The notes below the pieces were generated by a model. It saw only the letters and a list, made by a program, of their open reading frames with translations, had not been told where the DNA came from and did not search any database. The translations under genes and the position numbers were made by a program. A stretch of DNA of 64,000 bases. It comes from an uncultured Ectothiorhodospiraceae bacterium. Its GTDB lineage: Bacteria > Pseudomonadota > Gammaproteobacteria > Nitrococcales > Nitrococcaceae. The stretch lies in the NCBI GenBank assembly GCA_913061005.1, contig CAJXSH010000002.1, positions 1-64,000 of the forward strand, in the 5' to 3' direction. Below, in pieces: positions 1 to 8,292 of the stretch. The first letter of the stretch is position 1. Each line of letters opens with the position of its first letter.

Positions 1-261
1 ATGCAGTAGACACGAATCCCCATTAAGCATGGCAATAATTGCAAACACTTCGATCAACGACCAACAACGGTATTCTTCAAGAGGCGATCAGAGGCCCCGG
101 ACTGCGAACGCCACTCTGGGCACCATGCTCCCGAGCCACAGGACAAAGCTCCCCAAGACATAACCATCGCCCTATTTGTGTTGGGCAAACGACATCATGC
201 AAAATAACTTTACGAGCGCATCATCTGGAAAAGGGAAACGATACAGCAAGGAAGGACAAAT
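1..261. other. Left-edge stretch without a supported gene
   Basis: No open frame here looks like a real gene. The stretch is visibly lower in GC than the rest of the window and shares this with the lipoprotein gene that follows. Its last bases hold that gene's leader, with a good purine-rich ribosome-binding site (AAGGAAGGA, about 248-256) just before the ATG at 262. Confidence 0.5.
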
Positions 262-1008
262 ATGCCTAAATTACTTATGTTGATCCTGCTCGCCGGCCTG
301 ATAACGGGCTGCGCTTCGTTAAACAAGGGGGGTTTTGGGCCTATGGAAAGGTCACTGAACCGAGCACCCTACGGTTACAAGGTTGTAGACGACCCGACCA
401 ACATTGCGCCCACCGAAGTAGTTGAGCGATTCGAGTTACGCGACGGAGATTGTTTTAGCGATGGAGGGCACGGCTGGTCAGACTGCGCAAACGACCGAGA
501 ACGCACTGAGCTAAAACAGATAGGAAATAACGCATATGGCAGTGCCGCGTGGTACGGCTGGTACATGTACGTGCCAGAGTCTTATGAAAATATACACCCA
601 GTTAAAGTTGCGCTCGGTCAATTCCACCAACGCTCATCAAAACCCGCCTTCATGTTCCAAAATCACAAGGGTGGTCTTTACATTGATCGTCAGCTATGGG
701 GACATACACAAGACCTAGAGCAAGTGATCAAAGAAGAAGACTTGAGAGGAAAATGGCATCGCTTTGAGGTGCACGCTAAGTGGAGCCGAGACGAAACGGG
801 ATTTTTCCGTCTCTTTGTGAATGGCGAGGAAAGATATAGCCATGAAGGTCGGACCTCTGCGAAAAGCACTTACTTTAAGTACGGCATCTACCGGTCATTT
901 ATATCCAGAAAACGAAGTGATGAAGAATTGCCAACTCAGGTGGTCTACTACACCGGGGTACGCAAAGGTCCCACTCGAGAATCAATAAAAGTTCCCGAGG
1001 AAAATTAA
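262..1008 (+). CDS. Polysaccharide-lyase-like lipoprotein (heparin lyase I-like fold)
   Basis: 248-residue predicted lipoprotein. A lipoprotein signal covers residues 1-16, with lipobox LITGC and Cys17 as the lipidated residue. The rest resembles the polysaccharide lyase family of the jelly-roll type (Pfam Polysacc_lyase): an early RERTELKQ segment, an aromatic AWYGWYMYVP strand, a GQFHQ segment near residue 120, then GKWHRFEVHAKWS and FRLFVNGEE strands. Proteins of this family cleave uronic-acid polysaccharides; the exact substrate cannot be read from the sequence. The mature protein is expected on a membrane face in the periplasm or outside. It stands alone, with no sugar transporter or other glycan enzyme nearby. 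Its base composition is lower in GC than almost all other genes here, suggesting recent acquisition. The start is supported by a strong ribosome-binding site. Confidence 0.7.
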   Translation: MPKLLMLILLAGLITGCASLNKGGFGPMERSLNRAPYGYKVVDDPTNIAPTEVVERFELRDGDCFSDGGHGWSDCANDRERTELKQIGNNAYGSAAWYGWYMYVPESYENIHPVKVALGQFHQRSSKPAFMFQNHKGGLYIDRQLWGHTQDLEQVIKEEDLRGKWHRFEVHAKWSRDETGFFRLFVNGEERYSHEGRTSAKSTYFKYGIYRSFISRKRSDEELPTQVVYYTGVRKGPTRESIKVPEEN

Positions 1009-1468
1009 ATAAAAGAAATCAATAACACCCAGAATTAAAGGTGATCCGGCCCCGGACAGTAGGGACGAAGGAAGACCTCGTGCTTCAGCAGTTTCTACCT
1101 GTGGTCTCAGTGTAGCCCACGAGGCGGGATGCTTTGGTCTTCGTTGCTGCGGCATCGTAGCTCTCATTTAGCAAAAGGGCTCGGCTTCGAAAAATTGATG
1201 CAAGCAGATCACAACCTGGTCGGTATTGACTTGTCGTTCTATTTAAGCGCTCCATATACGCATTATTCTGGCCCTTGTTGGATCACACATAGTCCACACC
1301 GATCTCCGGGTTGTGGCGCATCGAGCAGGGTCATGGCTCATCTGGTCAAAACGGGGTACGGACGTGTATCACTGCTCTTAGCAGCCGTAGGCGACCAAGT
1401 ACAAGACATGATAGAGGCCGTTTCGCCCCTGCCAACTTAGCGGTAACCTTCAGGCACGTTCAGCGATC
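1009..1468. other. 460-bp stretch with no supportable gene
   Basis: Several short frames overlap here on both strands, but none has a convincing ribosome-binding site, a family resemblance or the window's codon usage. Composition shifts gradually from the lower GC of the lipoprotein gene toward the chromosome average. It could be decayed mobile-element or gene debris at an island edge. No terminal inverted repeats or transposase motifs were recognised. Confidence 0.45.
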
Positions 1469-1780
1469 GTGGATTACCAACCAGTGGCGTATCTCCTCAC
1501 AGGCTTGCTGCGAATACATGACACCGAGTCATTCGAGCGTTACAGGACGGCAGTCGGCGCGACGCTCAACGCATATTCCGGCACCGTCAAAAGCCGAGGC
1601 ACCGTGGATGGCTTTTTCTGGGACGAACTTGGCTGCGGAGATTTTCAGGCAACCGTCACCCTCGAGTTTCCTGACAAGGCATCGGCACACGCATGGGCGA
1701 CCGGCCCCGAATACGCCCAACTACTCGACGTGCGCCAGCAGGCGATGTCTTTAACCCTGTTTGGTGCAGAGTCAGCCTGA
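1469..1780 (+). CDS. DUF1330 family protein
   Basis: 103-residue protein matching the DUF1330 pattern, a small dimeric alpha-beta barrel fold. Visible landmarks are an ESFERYRTAVG helix, an AYSGTVKSRG segment, a TLEFPDKASAHAW strand-helix and a GPEYAQLLDVRQQA end helix. The biochemical role of the family is not established. The chosen start is GTG with only a weak ribosome-binding site; the conserved domain begins almost at once (YLLTGLLRIHD), so little can be missing. It lies 11 bases before an SDR dehydrogenase on the same strand and is probably co-transcribed with it. Confidence 0.65.
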   Translation: MDYQPVAYLLTGLLRIHDTESFERYRTAVGATLNAYSGTVKSRGTVDGFFWDELGCGDFQATVTLEFPDKASAHAWATGPEYAQLLDVRQQAMSLTLFGAESA

Positions 1781-1791
1781 GGAGAGAGCCA

Positions 1792-2541
1792 ATGGGCACT
1801 AAAGAGCAGGTGGCGGTGGTAACCGGCGCCAGTCAGGGCATCGGCCGGGGCGTAGCCGAAGCGCTGTTGGCCGATGGCCATCGGGTTGCCCTCGTCGCCC
1901 GCCGCCGCGAGCCTCTCGAGGCCCTCGCGGCCACCCATCCGGATCAGGCGCTACCCATCGCCGCCGATGTATCGGACCCGCAGGCAGTTGACCGGATCTA
2001 CGAGCAGGTCGCCAGTCAATGGGGACGTGTGGACGTGCTCTTTAACAACGCCGGCGCTTTCATGGCCTCGACCGAAACCGCCGATGTCAGCTATGAAGAC
2101 TGGCGGCGGGTGCTTGGCGTCAATCTGGATGGGGCTTTTTTGATGGCGCGGGGCGCTTTCCGGATGATGCGCGGGCAGGACCCGGCCGGCGGGCGGATCA
2201 TTAACAACGGCTCGATCTCTGCCCATGCCCCACGGGTCAACTCCGTTGCCTATACCACCTCGAAACACGCGATCACTGGATTGACCAAGTCCATCACCCT
2301 GGACGGCCGGGCCCATGACATCGCCTGCAGCCAGATCGACATCGGCAATGCCGAAACCCCCATGACCGAGCCCATGAAGGCTGGCATCCCGCAGCCGGAT
2401 GGCAGCGTGATGCGCGAACCGGTCATCGATGTGGCGCATGTAGCCGATGCGGTGCGCTACATCATCGACCTGCCGCTCGAGGCCAATGTGCAGTTCATGA
2501 CCGTGATGGCGACGAAAATGCCTTATCTGGGGCGAGGATAA
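1792..2541 (+). CDS. SDR family NAD(P)-dependent oxidoreductase
   Basis: 249-residue short-chain dehydrogenase/reductase. The cofactor motif TGASQGIG is at residues 11-18, NNAG at 85-88, a probable catalytic Ser at 131 and the YxxxK pair at Tyr144 and Lys148. Together these give a complete active site and a single Rossmann domain. The substrate is unknown. The ATG at 1792 has a GGAGAG ribosome-binding site; the frame is open further upstream but would overlap the DUF1330 gene. The last 19 codons occur again about 350 bases downstream with identical translation, so a second related gene once existed here or the end was duplicated. Confidence 0.85.
   Translation: MGTKEQVAVVTGASQGIGRGVAEALLADGHRVALVARRREPLEALAATHPDQALPIAADVSDPQAVDRIYEQVASQWGRVDVLFNNAGAFMASTETADVSYEDWRRVLGVNLDGAFLMARGAFRMMRGQDPAGGRIINNGSISAHAPRVNSVAYTTSKHAITGLTKSITLDGRAHDIACSQIDIGNAETPMTEPMKAGIPQPDGSVMREPVIDVAHVADAVRYIIDLPLEANVQFMTVMATKMPYLGRG
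2481..2541 (+). repeat. SDR 3'-end repeat, copy A (in the intact gene)
   Basis: About 60 bases covering the last codons of the SDR gene, including the stop. It pairs with copy B at 2828-2888. The two differ at only about five bases up to the stop, and the differences leave the encoded 19 residues (ANVQFM...YLGRG) unchanged. Confidence 0.9.
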
Positions 2542-2616
2542 AAAGCCGTCAGCCGATCAGGAACACGAAGTGGAACAACTTGTCCGACGGCAACGTTCTT
2601 GCAAGAGGCAATCATC

Positions 2617-2748
2617 ATGAAATTGGGTCGGCTGACAATTCTCCTAATCGCTATCACGCTTCTAAGCGCCTGCGCCACCACCGGCTCGGCCCCCGACGGC
2701 AACTTCCCCGCGGGCGGTGGGAGTGGCGGATATTTCGCGCCCCGATAG
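2617..2748 (+). CDS. Small 43-residue lipoprotein
   Basis: Short open frame starting MKLGRLTILLIAITLLSAC: a lysine/arginine start, a hydrophobic core and the lipobox LLSAC with Cys19. The mature part is only about 25 residues and rich in Gly, Ser and Pro, ending GGYFAPR. A ribosome-binding site (AGAGG, about 2604-2608) sits 8 bases before the ATG. It follows the SDR gene by 75 bases and lies between the two copies of the SDR 3'-end repeat. Small lipoproteins of this kind have no predictable function. The signal and ribosome-binding site make it more likely a gene than chance. Confidence 0.6.
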   Translation: MKLGRLTILLIAITLLSACATTGSAPDGNFPAGGGSGGYFAPR

Positions 2749-2827
2749 CGTCATGTCTTAGGAACATCAGACATCTGCGCAAGCAGATCTGTTGTTCCGT
2801 GCCCGTGGGGATGAGGTGCCGTATCAC

Positions 2828-2888
2828 GGCTAATGTACAGTTCATGACCGTGATGGCGACAAAAATGCCTTATCTGGGGCGGGGCTGA
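2828..2888 (+). pseudogene. SDR 3'-end repeat, copy B (gene remnant)
   Basis: A second copy of the SDR 3' end, still reading the same 19 residues and ending in TGA, with no intact SDR upstream of it. The bases just before it (from about 2812) may be a decayed continuation, since GATGAGGTGC and GTAT resemble the SDR's GATGCGGTGC and CTAC, but this is weak. The silent nature of the differences suggests a once-functional paralogue rather than a fresh copying error. The convergent oxidoreductase gene ends inside this repeat and takes its stop codon from it. Confidence 0.75.
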
Positions 2889-4183
2889 AACCGTCTGACC
2901 ATCTCCTGACGAATAGCCACGGCCGGCTGATCCCCAAGGGCGACGTCATCACTGCTCAGCACGGCCCCGGCCGGGACATCCCGGGTCACTTCGATCCCAT
3001 GAGCCAGGCCAATGGGCAGAGCGCTTTGCGCGGCACTCTGCGTGGCACTCAGCAGTTTACCCCAGACGGTGTAACCGCCTTCGCCATCGAGCATCTCGCC
3101 AGCCCGTAATGGGCGCTTCGCCACTGCGGCGACATCGCCAATCCAACCCCGGGTCTGGCCCGTCGGCTCGCCTCGCAGGGCGGCGGAGAGCACGCTGATC
3201 CCCAGCTCCAGGCCAATCAGGTGAAAGGGCTTGTGCATGGCGGCGTACTGACCCGTGCTGTCGGTGGGCAGCCCATACTGCCGAAAGCAGGCGGCGGAAT
3301 AGTCGTTGGGCGCTTTCAGGACCACGTAGACACCCCAGCGCAGGTCCCGATAGACCGGTCGGCCGTCGCGCTCGAGGCTGCTCACGACCTCGACCATGCC
3401 CGCTTGCTGCAGGCAGCCACCCACCGACTGCGGACGCAGCACATGGGCGAGGTCATCCACGCCACAGGGCGGGAACGCCAAGCCATCGACGGGCACGGCA
3501 AGCTCACAGGCATTGGCAATGGCCGCCATCTCGATTGCCGACTTAGTGCCATCCAGAAAACTGTTGAACATCTGCGGGTTCATGCCGGCCGCCGCCGCCT
3601 CATCGGCCGTCAGCCCGTAATGCGACCACACCTCATCCGGAGTGACCTGATGATAGGCGGGCAGGTATTTGGTGCCCTTGCCAGCGGCGACCACCTCGAA
3701 CCCGGTGGCCCGGGCCCAATCGACGAGCTCCGAGGTCAGGGCGGGCTGATCGCCGTAGGCCATGGAGTAGACCACGCCCTTGGCCCGGGCACGTTCGGCG
3801 AGCAGGGGACCGGCAAGCACATCGGCTTCGACATTGACCATCACGATGTGGCGGCCGGCCTCGATGGCGGCGAGGGCATGACGAATGCCGGCAGCCGGAT
3901 GGCCCGTCGCCTCGATGACAACCTCGACATCATCGCGAGCACAAAGCGCTGCGCCATCCTCGACAAAGGCGATCTCGCCGATCTGCGACTCGCTCCAGTG
4001 CACCGCCCGGCAGGCGGCTCGGGCCCGGTCGGGGTCGAGATCGGCAATGGCGCTGACCTCCAGGCCCGGCGTTGTGGGGACCTGGCTTAGAAACATCGAG
4101 CCGAACTTGCCCGCCCCGATCAGGCCGGCCTTGACGGGGCGGCCCGCATCCAGGCGCTCGCGCAGCAGTCGATTGAGATTCAT
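2870..4183 (-). CDS. NAD(P)-dependent oxidoreductase with C-terminal SAF domain
   Basis: 437 residues. The N-terminal Rossmann domain shows GLIGAGKFGSMF near residues 20-31 and resembles homoserine dehydrogenase/Gfo-Idh enzymes. The middle part carries GKGTKYLPAYH and MFNSFLDGTKS segments. The C-terminus (about 370-430) has the SAF-type pattern HGIEVTRDVPAGAVLSSDDVAL, as in antifreeze-like and FlgA-type domains. Such fused proteins are often annotated only as SAF-domain dehydrogenases; the substrate is unknown. It precedes nothing on its strand and follows the E1 gene by 24 bases, so the two are probably co-transcribed. The last codons and stop lie in the duplicated SDR tail, so the natural C-terminus may have been altered. 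Confidence 0.75.
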   Translation of the reverse strand: MNLNRLLRERLDAGRPVKAGLIGAGKFGSMFLSQVPTTPGLEVSAIADLDPDRARAACRAVHWSESQIGEIAFVEDGAALCARDDVEVVIEATGHPAAGIRHALAAIEAGRHIVMVNVEADVLAGPLLAERARAKGVVYSMAYGDQPALTSELVDWARATGFEVVAAGKGTKYLPAYHQVTPDEVWSHYGLTADEAAAAGMNPQMFNSFLDGTKSAIEMAAIANACELAVPVDGLAFPPCGVDDLAHVLRPQSVGGCLQQAGMVEVVSSLERDGRPVYRDLRWGVYVVLKAPNDYSAACFRQYGLPTDSTGQYAAMHKPFHLIGLELGISVLSAALRGEPTGQTRGWIGDVAAVAKRPLRAGEMLDGEGGYTVWGKLLSATQSAAQSALPIGLAHGIEVTRDVPAGAVLSSDDVALGDQPAVAIRQEMVRRFQPRPR

Positions 4184-4207
4184 GGGGCGATGCTCTTTTG
4201 TCGGTTT

Positions 4208-6751
4208 TCAGGGGCTCGAGGCATTCACTGCCTCGATGGCGGATCGCGCGATTGTATCCCGATCCACGCCAAAGTACCGGCGCAGGGCCTCCCGCTGGTC
4301 GGAACGACCAAAGTCATCCGTGCCCAGCAGCGTGACGGGTGCCCGAATGAACGGCGCGATCCGGGCCGGCCAGGCCTTGACGTAATCACTTGCCATGACC
4401 ACGGGCACCTCCCCGTCCAGACAAGCGCTGACATGGGCCGCACCGGTTCGCTCCAGTTCGCTGTAACTGGTTGCACTCCACACCTCGGCGGTGATGCCCT
4501 CGGCGGCAAGCTGATCGGCGGCGGCCACGACCTCGTTGAGGATGGCACCAGAACCTACCAGCCGGACCGCCGGCCCGTCCCCCGAGTCGGCCGCCGGGCG
4601 ATAGCAGTAGAGCCCGGAGAGGATATCCGCCTGGCTGACATGCGCGGGCCAGGCCGGCTGGGTATAGGCCTCGTTCATGACGGTGATGTAGTAGAAGACA
4701 TCCCGCTGATGCTCCAGCATCTCGCGCATCCCATGATCCATGATTGCCGCCAGTTCAAAGGCAAAGGCCGGGTCCCAGCTGCGGCAATTGGGGATGGTCG
4801 CCATGAAGACATGACTGCTGCCATCCTGATGCTGCAATCCCTCGCCGTTCAATGTGGTCCGCCCGGCGGTTGCGCCCAGCAAAAACCCCCGGGTGCGCTG
4901 TTCGGCGGCGGCCCACATCAAATCGCCTACCCGCTGGAAGCCGAACATGGAGTAGTAGATGTACATCGGCAGCATGGCCGTGCCATGGGTGCTGTAGGCG
5001 GTGCCGGCGGCAATCCATGAGGCCAGCGCCCCCGCCTCCGAGATCCCCTCTTCGAGCAGCTGGCCCTGTTCATGCTCGCGGTAAACCAGCATCGAGTCGG
5101 CGTCCTGGGGTTGGTAGCGCTGCCCGTGGGGCGAGTAGATGCCGATCTGCCGAAAGAGATTGGTGATGCCGAAGGTGCGCGCTTCATCCGCCACGATGGG
5201 CACGATACGCGGGCCGAGCGTCTTGTCCCGCAGCAGGCCGCTCAGCATCCGGGCCCAGGCCATGGTGGTGGAGATTGGCCGAGGGGTCTGCTCCATCGCG
5301 AAACCGGCATAGCGATCCAGCGGCGGCACCGGGATGACGTCCGCCGTTTGCTGGCGCTGTGGCAGGTAACCACCCAGCGCCTCGCGCTGCTGATGGAGGT
5401 ATTGCATCTCGGGGCTGTCCGCCGGCGGTCGGTAGAACGACAGACTGGTCACGGCCTCATCCTCCAGCGGCAGCTGGAAGCGATCACGAAAGGCAAGCAG
5501 CGCGTCCTCGTCCAGCTTTTTCTGCTGATGGCTGGTCATGGTGCCCTGACCCCAATGGCCCATGCCGTAGCCCTTTTTCGTCTTGGCCAGGATCACGGTG
5601 GGTCGGCCATTGGCCTGCGTGGCCTGCTGATACGCCGCACTGATTTTGACAATGTCGTGTCCACCCCGGCGGAGTCGGTCGATCTGCTCGTCGGTCAGGT
5701 GCGCCACCAACGATTGCAGACGGGGATCACGCGAGAAGAAGTGCTCGCGATTGAACTGCCCGTCGGTGGCGGCAAGGGTCTGGAAGTCGCCATCGAGGGT
5801 CTTCTGGAAGTATTCCGCGAGTACGCCCTCGGTATCGCGGGCAAATAGATCATCCCAATCCGAGCCCCACAACACCTTGATGACATTCCACCCGGCGCCG
5901 CGGTAGAGCGCCTCGAGCTCCTGGATGATCTGACCGTTGCCTCGAACCGGGCCATCCAGGCGCTGAAGATTGCAGTTGATGACGAACACCAGGTTATCGA
6001 GCCCCTCGCGCGCGGCCAGACCCAGGGCACCGATGCTCTCGGGCTCGTCCATCTCGCCGTCGCCGAAAATGCCCCAGACCCGGCGATTGCCGGGTTCGAT
6101 CAGGCCCCGGGCGCCGAGATAGCGCATGAAGCGCGCCTGATACACCGCCTGGAGCGGGCCCAGGCCCATCGAGCCTGTCGGAAACTGCCAGAAGTCCGGC
6201 ATCAGCCAGGGATGCGGGTAAGAGGACAGACCCTCGCCGTCGCCCTCACGTCGGTAGTGGGCAAGCTGTGACTCATCCAGCCGGCCCTCGAGATAGGCCC
6301 GGGCGTAGACACCGGGCGCGGAGTGCGGCTGCAGGAACACCAGATCACCCGGGCCGTCATCCACCCGGGCGCGAAAGTAATGATTAAAGCCCACCTCAAA
6401 AAGATCAGCGGCCGAGGCATAGCTTGCGATATGCCCACCGAGACTCGCATCCGCCCGGTTGGCTCGCACGACCATGGCCAGCGCATTCCAGCGAATGATC
6501 GCTGAAAGCCGCTCCTCCAGCGTGACATCCCCGGGGAAGGTCGGCTCATCCTCGGGGCGGATCGTGTTGCGATAGGGCGTTGAAAGCGGCAGATCCATTG
6601 CCACGCCCGATGCCCGGGCGGCATCCACCAACCGGCGGATGAGGAACTGCCCCCGCGCCGCGCCCCCGGTTGCAAGGGCCGAATCGAGGGCCGCCAGCCA
6701 GTCGTGGGTCTCGTCCGGATCGGTGTCGAGATGGGTGCTTTGGCGATTCAT
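4208..6751 (-). CDS. 2-oxoacid dehydrogenase E1, AceE/MdeB type
   Basis: 847-residue thiamine-diphosphate enzyme of the homodimeric pyruvate dehydrogenase E1 family; AceE of E. coli is 887 residues. Visible landmarks are GHIASYASAADLFEVGFNHYF, a GDGEMDEPES thiamine-diphosphate motif with a downstream FVINCNLQRLDGPVRGN segment, and a transketolase-like second half containing TFGITNLFRQIGIYSP. No E2 or E3 gene is adjacent; lpd lies 19 kb away. The partner is instead a divergent Lrp-type regulator. This is the arrangement of mdeB and mdeR in Pseudomonas putida, where the E1 acts on 2-oxobutyrate from methionine breakdown. 2-Oxobutyrate is therefore a reasonable alternative to pyruvate as substrate, but this is inference. 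Confidence 0.85.
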   Translation of the reverse strand: MNRQSTHLDTDPDETHDWLAALDSALATGGAARGQFLIRRLVDAARASGVAMDLPLSTPYRNTIRPEDEPTFPGDVTLEERLSAIIRWNALAMVVRANRADASLGGHIASYASAADLFEVGFNHYFRARVDDGPGDLVFLQPHSAPGVYARAYLEGRLDESQLAHYRREGDGEGLSSYPHPWLMPDFWQFPTGSMGLGPLQAVYQARFMRYLGARGLIEPGNRRVWGIFGDGEMDEPESIGALGLAAREGLDNLVFVINCNLQRLDGPVRGNGQIIQELEALYRGAGWNVIKVLWGSDWDDLFARDTEGVLAEYFQKTLDGDFQTLAATDGQFNREHFFSRDPRLQSLVAHLTDEQIDRLRRGGHDIVKISAAYQQATQANGRPTVILAKTKKGYGMGHWGQGTMTSHQQKKLDEDALLAFRDRFQLPLEDEAVTSLSFYRPPADSPEMQYLHQQREALGGYLPQRQQTADVIPVPPLDRYAGFAMEQTPRPISTTMAWARMLSGLLRDKTLGPRIVPIVADEARTFGITNLFRQIGIYSPHGQRYQPQDADSMLVYREHEQGQLLEEGISEAGALASWIAAGTAYSTHGTAMLPMYIYYSMFGFQRVGDLMWAAAEQRTRGFLLGATAGRTTLNGEGLQHQDGSSHVFMATIPNCRSWDPAFAFELAAIMDHGMREMLEHQRDVFYYITVMNEAYTQPAWPAHVSQADILSGLYCYRPAADSGDGPAVRLVGSGAILNEVVAAADQLAAEGITAEVWSATSYSELERTGAAHVSACLDGEVPVVMASDYVKAWPARIAPFIRAPVTLLGTDDFGRSDQREALRRYFGVDRDTIARSAIEAVNASSP

Positions 6752-6858
6752 GGCTCAAAGCCTACGGGAGCCGAGCCGGCAGATGGCAATATTTTCAGTT
6801 ACCTCAATTCATCCAAACTGCGCTATTCTGCGGTTTCATTCAGTTTTTAAGGCAATAT
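6752..6858. promoter_or_regulatory. Divergent promoter region, E1 gene and Lrp-type regulator
   Basis: 107 bases between two divergent starts, clearly AT-richer than the flanking genes. It holds a TATTCT -10-like box for the rightward gene at 6824-6829 and AATATTTTC and GGCAATATA tracts near each end, which suit binding by an Lrp-family protein. No convincing -35 box was found, so exact promoter positions are not claimed. Confidence 0.4.
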
Positions 6859-7338
6859 ATGCCGCGACAAGGTCTTGATCGCACCGATCTGCGGATCCTC
6901 GAGGCATTGCAGGACAACGCCCGGCTGACCAATGTCGAGCTGGCCGAGCGCGTCAACCTGACCCCCTCGCCATGCCTGGCCCGCGTCCGGGCGCTCGAGG
7001 CTGCGGGCATCATCACCCGATATACCGCCGAAATCGCTCCCGAAAAGCTCGGACTGAACGTCAATGTGTTCATCCACGTCAGTCTGGATCGACAGGTTCG
7101 CAATGCGCTTGAAAATTTTGAGTCAGCCGTGCGCGCCATGCCCGAAGTCATGGAGTGCTATCTGATGACCGGCCAGTCGGATTACCTGCTGCGCGTGCTG
7201 GTTGCCGATGCCCAGGCCCTTGAACGCCTGATCGTGGATCAACTGGCCAAGATAGAGGGGGTGGCCAACATTCAGTCGAGCCTGGCGCTCAAAGTGGTCA
7301 AGTCGCACTCGCGACTGCCGGTTGCCCGCAAGGGCTGA
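6859..7338 (+). CDS. Lrp/AsnC family transcriptional regulator
   Basis: 159 residues. An N-terminal helix-turn-helix starts DRTDLRILEALQDNARLTNVELAERV and is followed by the recognition region LTPSPCLARVRALEAAGII. The C-terminal half is a RAM/AsnC ligand-binding domain with the typical CYLMTGQSDYLLRVLV segment. It is divergent from the E1 gene and is most likely its regulator, responding to an amino acid or 2-oxoacid, by analogy with MdeR/BkdR. The ATG at 6859 is preceded by AAGG; upstream codons read through a non-coding-looking, AT-rich promoter and are excluded. Confidence 0.88.
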   Translation: MPRQGLDRTDLRILEALQDNARLTNVELAERVNLTPSPCLARVRALEAAGIITRYTAEIAPEKLGLNVNVFIHVSLDRQVRNALENFESAVRAMPEVMECYLMTGQSDYLLRVLVADAQALERLIVDQLAKIEGVANIQSSLALKVVKSHSRLPVARKG

Positions 7339-7349
7339 CTGTCACATAT

Positions 7350-7384
7350 CTGTCATCCCATATATTCGTATAAGCAGATATACT
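7350..7384 (+). promoter_or_regulatory. ars promoter with candidate ArsR operator
   Basis: A near-consensus -10 box TATACT lies at 7379-7384. An imperfect dyad (ATATATTCG - TATAAG - CAGATATAC, 7360-7383) overlaps it, and direct CTGTCA repeats lie just upstream. Position and symmetry fit an operator at which ArsR blocks RNA polymerase until arsenite binds. The -35 box is unclear. Confidence 0.5.
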
Positions 7385-7412
7385 GCCGCCTCCCAAAACA
7401 GGAAGCAGCGGT

Positions 7413-7916
7413 ATGTCGCATTACAATGTCTTGTTTCTTTGCACCGGCAACTCGGCCCGCAGCATCCTGGCCGAGGCATTGATCAACCACACGGCCGGAG
7501 CCCAGTTCACCGGCTACAGCGCGGGCAGCTTCCCGGCCGGGCAGGTCAATCCACTGGCGCTCGAGCTCCTCGAGCAGATGCGGATCCCGACCGAGGGGCT
7601 GCATAGCAAGAACTGGGACGCCTTCAGCGGCCCGGACGCGCCCAAAATGGATTTCGTGTTCACCGTCTGCGACCAGGCCGCGTCAGAGCCCTGCCCGGTC
7701 TGGCCGGGTCAGCCCATGACCGCGCATTGGGGCCTGCCCGACCCGGCGGCGGTCGAGGGCCCGGACGAAGTCCGCCAGCGCGCCTTTCGCGATGCGTTTA
7801 TCGCGTTGCGCAGCCGGATTGGCCTTTTCACCAATCTGCCCATCGCGTCGCTGGATCGGCTCAAGCTCCAGGACCAGCTCGAGTCCATTGGCAAAACCCG
7901 ACCGGAGGCCGAGTGA
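7413..7916 (+). CDS. arsC: Arsenate reductase, low-molecular-weight phosphatase type
   Basis: 167 residues with a low-molecular-weight tyrosine phosphatase fold. The anion-binding P-loop CTGNSARS is at residues 10-17, with Cys10 as nucleophile. Further cysteines at 86 (VCDQA) and 94 (EPCPVWPG) can form the resolving disulfide cascade. The enzyme reduces arsenate to arsenite in the cytoplasm, probably using thioredoxin or glutathione/glutaredoxin. It is first in an arsC-arsR-acr3-arsH operon, and its stop overlaps the arsR start (TGATG). The ribosome-binding site AGGAAG precedes the ATG. Confidence 0.92.
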   Translation: MSHYNVLFLCTGNSARSILAEALINHTAGAQFTGYSAGSFPAGQVNPLALELLEQMRIPTEGLHSKNWDAFSGPDAPKMDFVFTVCDQAASEPCPVWPGQPMTAHWGLPDPAAVEGPDEVRQRAFRDAFIALRSRIGLFTNLPIASLDRLKLQDQLESIGKTRPEAE

Positions 7917-8292
7917 TGGAAGCCCGTCAGACGGATACCGGCCATGCATTGACCCCCACCGGGTTGTTTCGGCTGCTTGGCGATGAGACCCGCCTGCGTG
8001 CGGTGGTCCTGCTCAACCGTCGGGGTGAGCTCTGCGTCTGCGAGCTCACCGAAGCGCTCGGGGTCAGCCAGCCCAAGATGTCCCGCCACCTGGCCACGCT
8101 GCGCGACAACGGCCTGGTGGAGACACGCCGCAGTGGGCAATGGATCCATTATCAACTCCGCGGGGATCGACCCGAATGGCTGCGCACCACCCTCAATGCC
8201 ATCTGTGAATCCCTGGCCGACCAGGCACCGCATGCCGATGACGTGCGCCACGTCACCCGTGCCATTGCCAGAAATCGAAGCGAGTGTGAGTC

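Noticed and set aside
1129..1440. Open frame of about 100 codons in the geneless stretch
   Set aside because: No ribosome-binding site, no family resemblance and no match to the window's codon use.
2580..2888. Frame of about 100 codons ending in the SDR tail
   Set aside because: Its first part is unrelated sequence overlapping the small lipoprotein gene in another frame; only the last 19 codons are SDR-like, so it is a chance fusion to a gene remnant.
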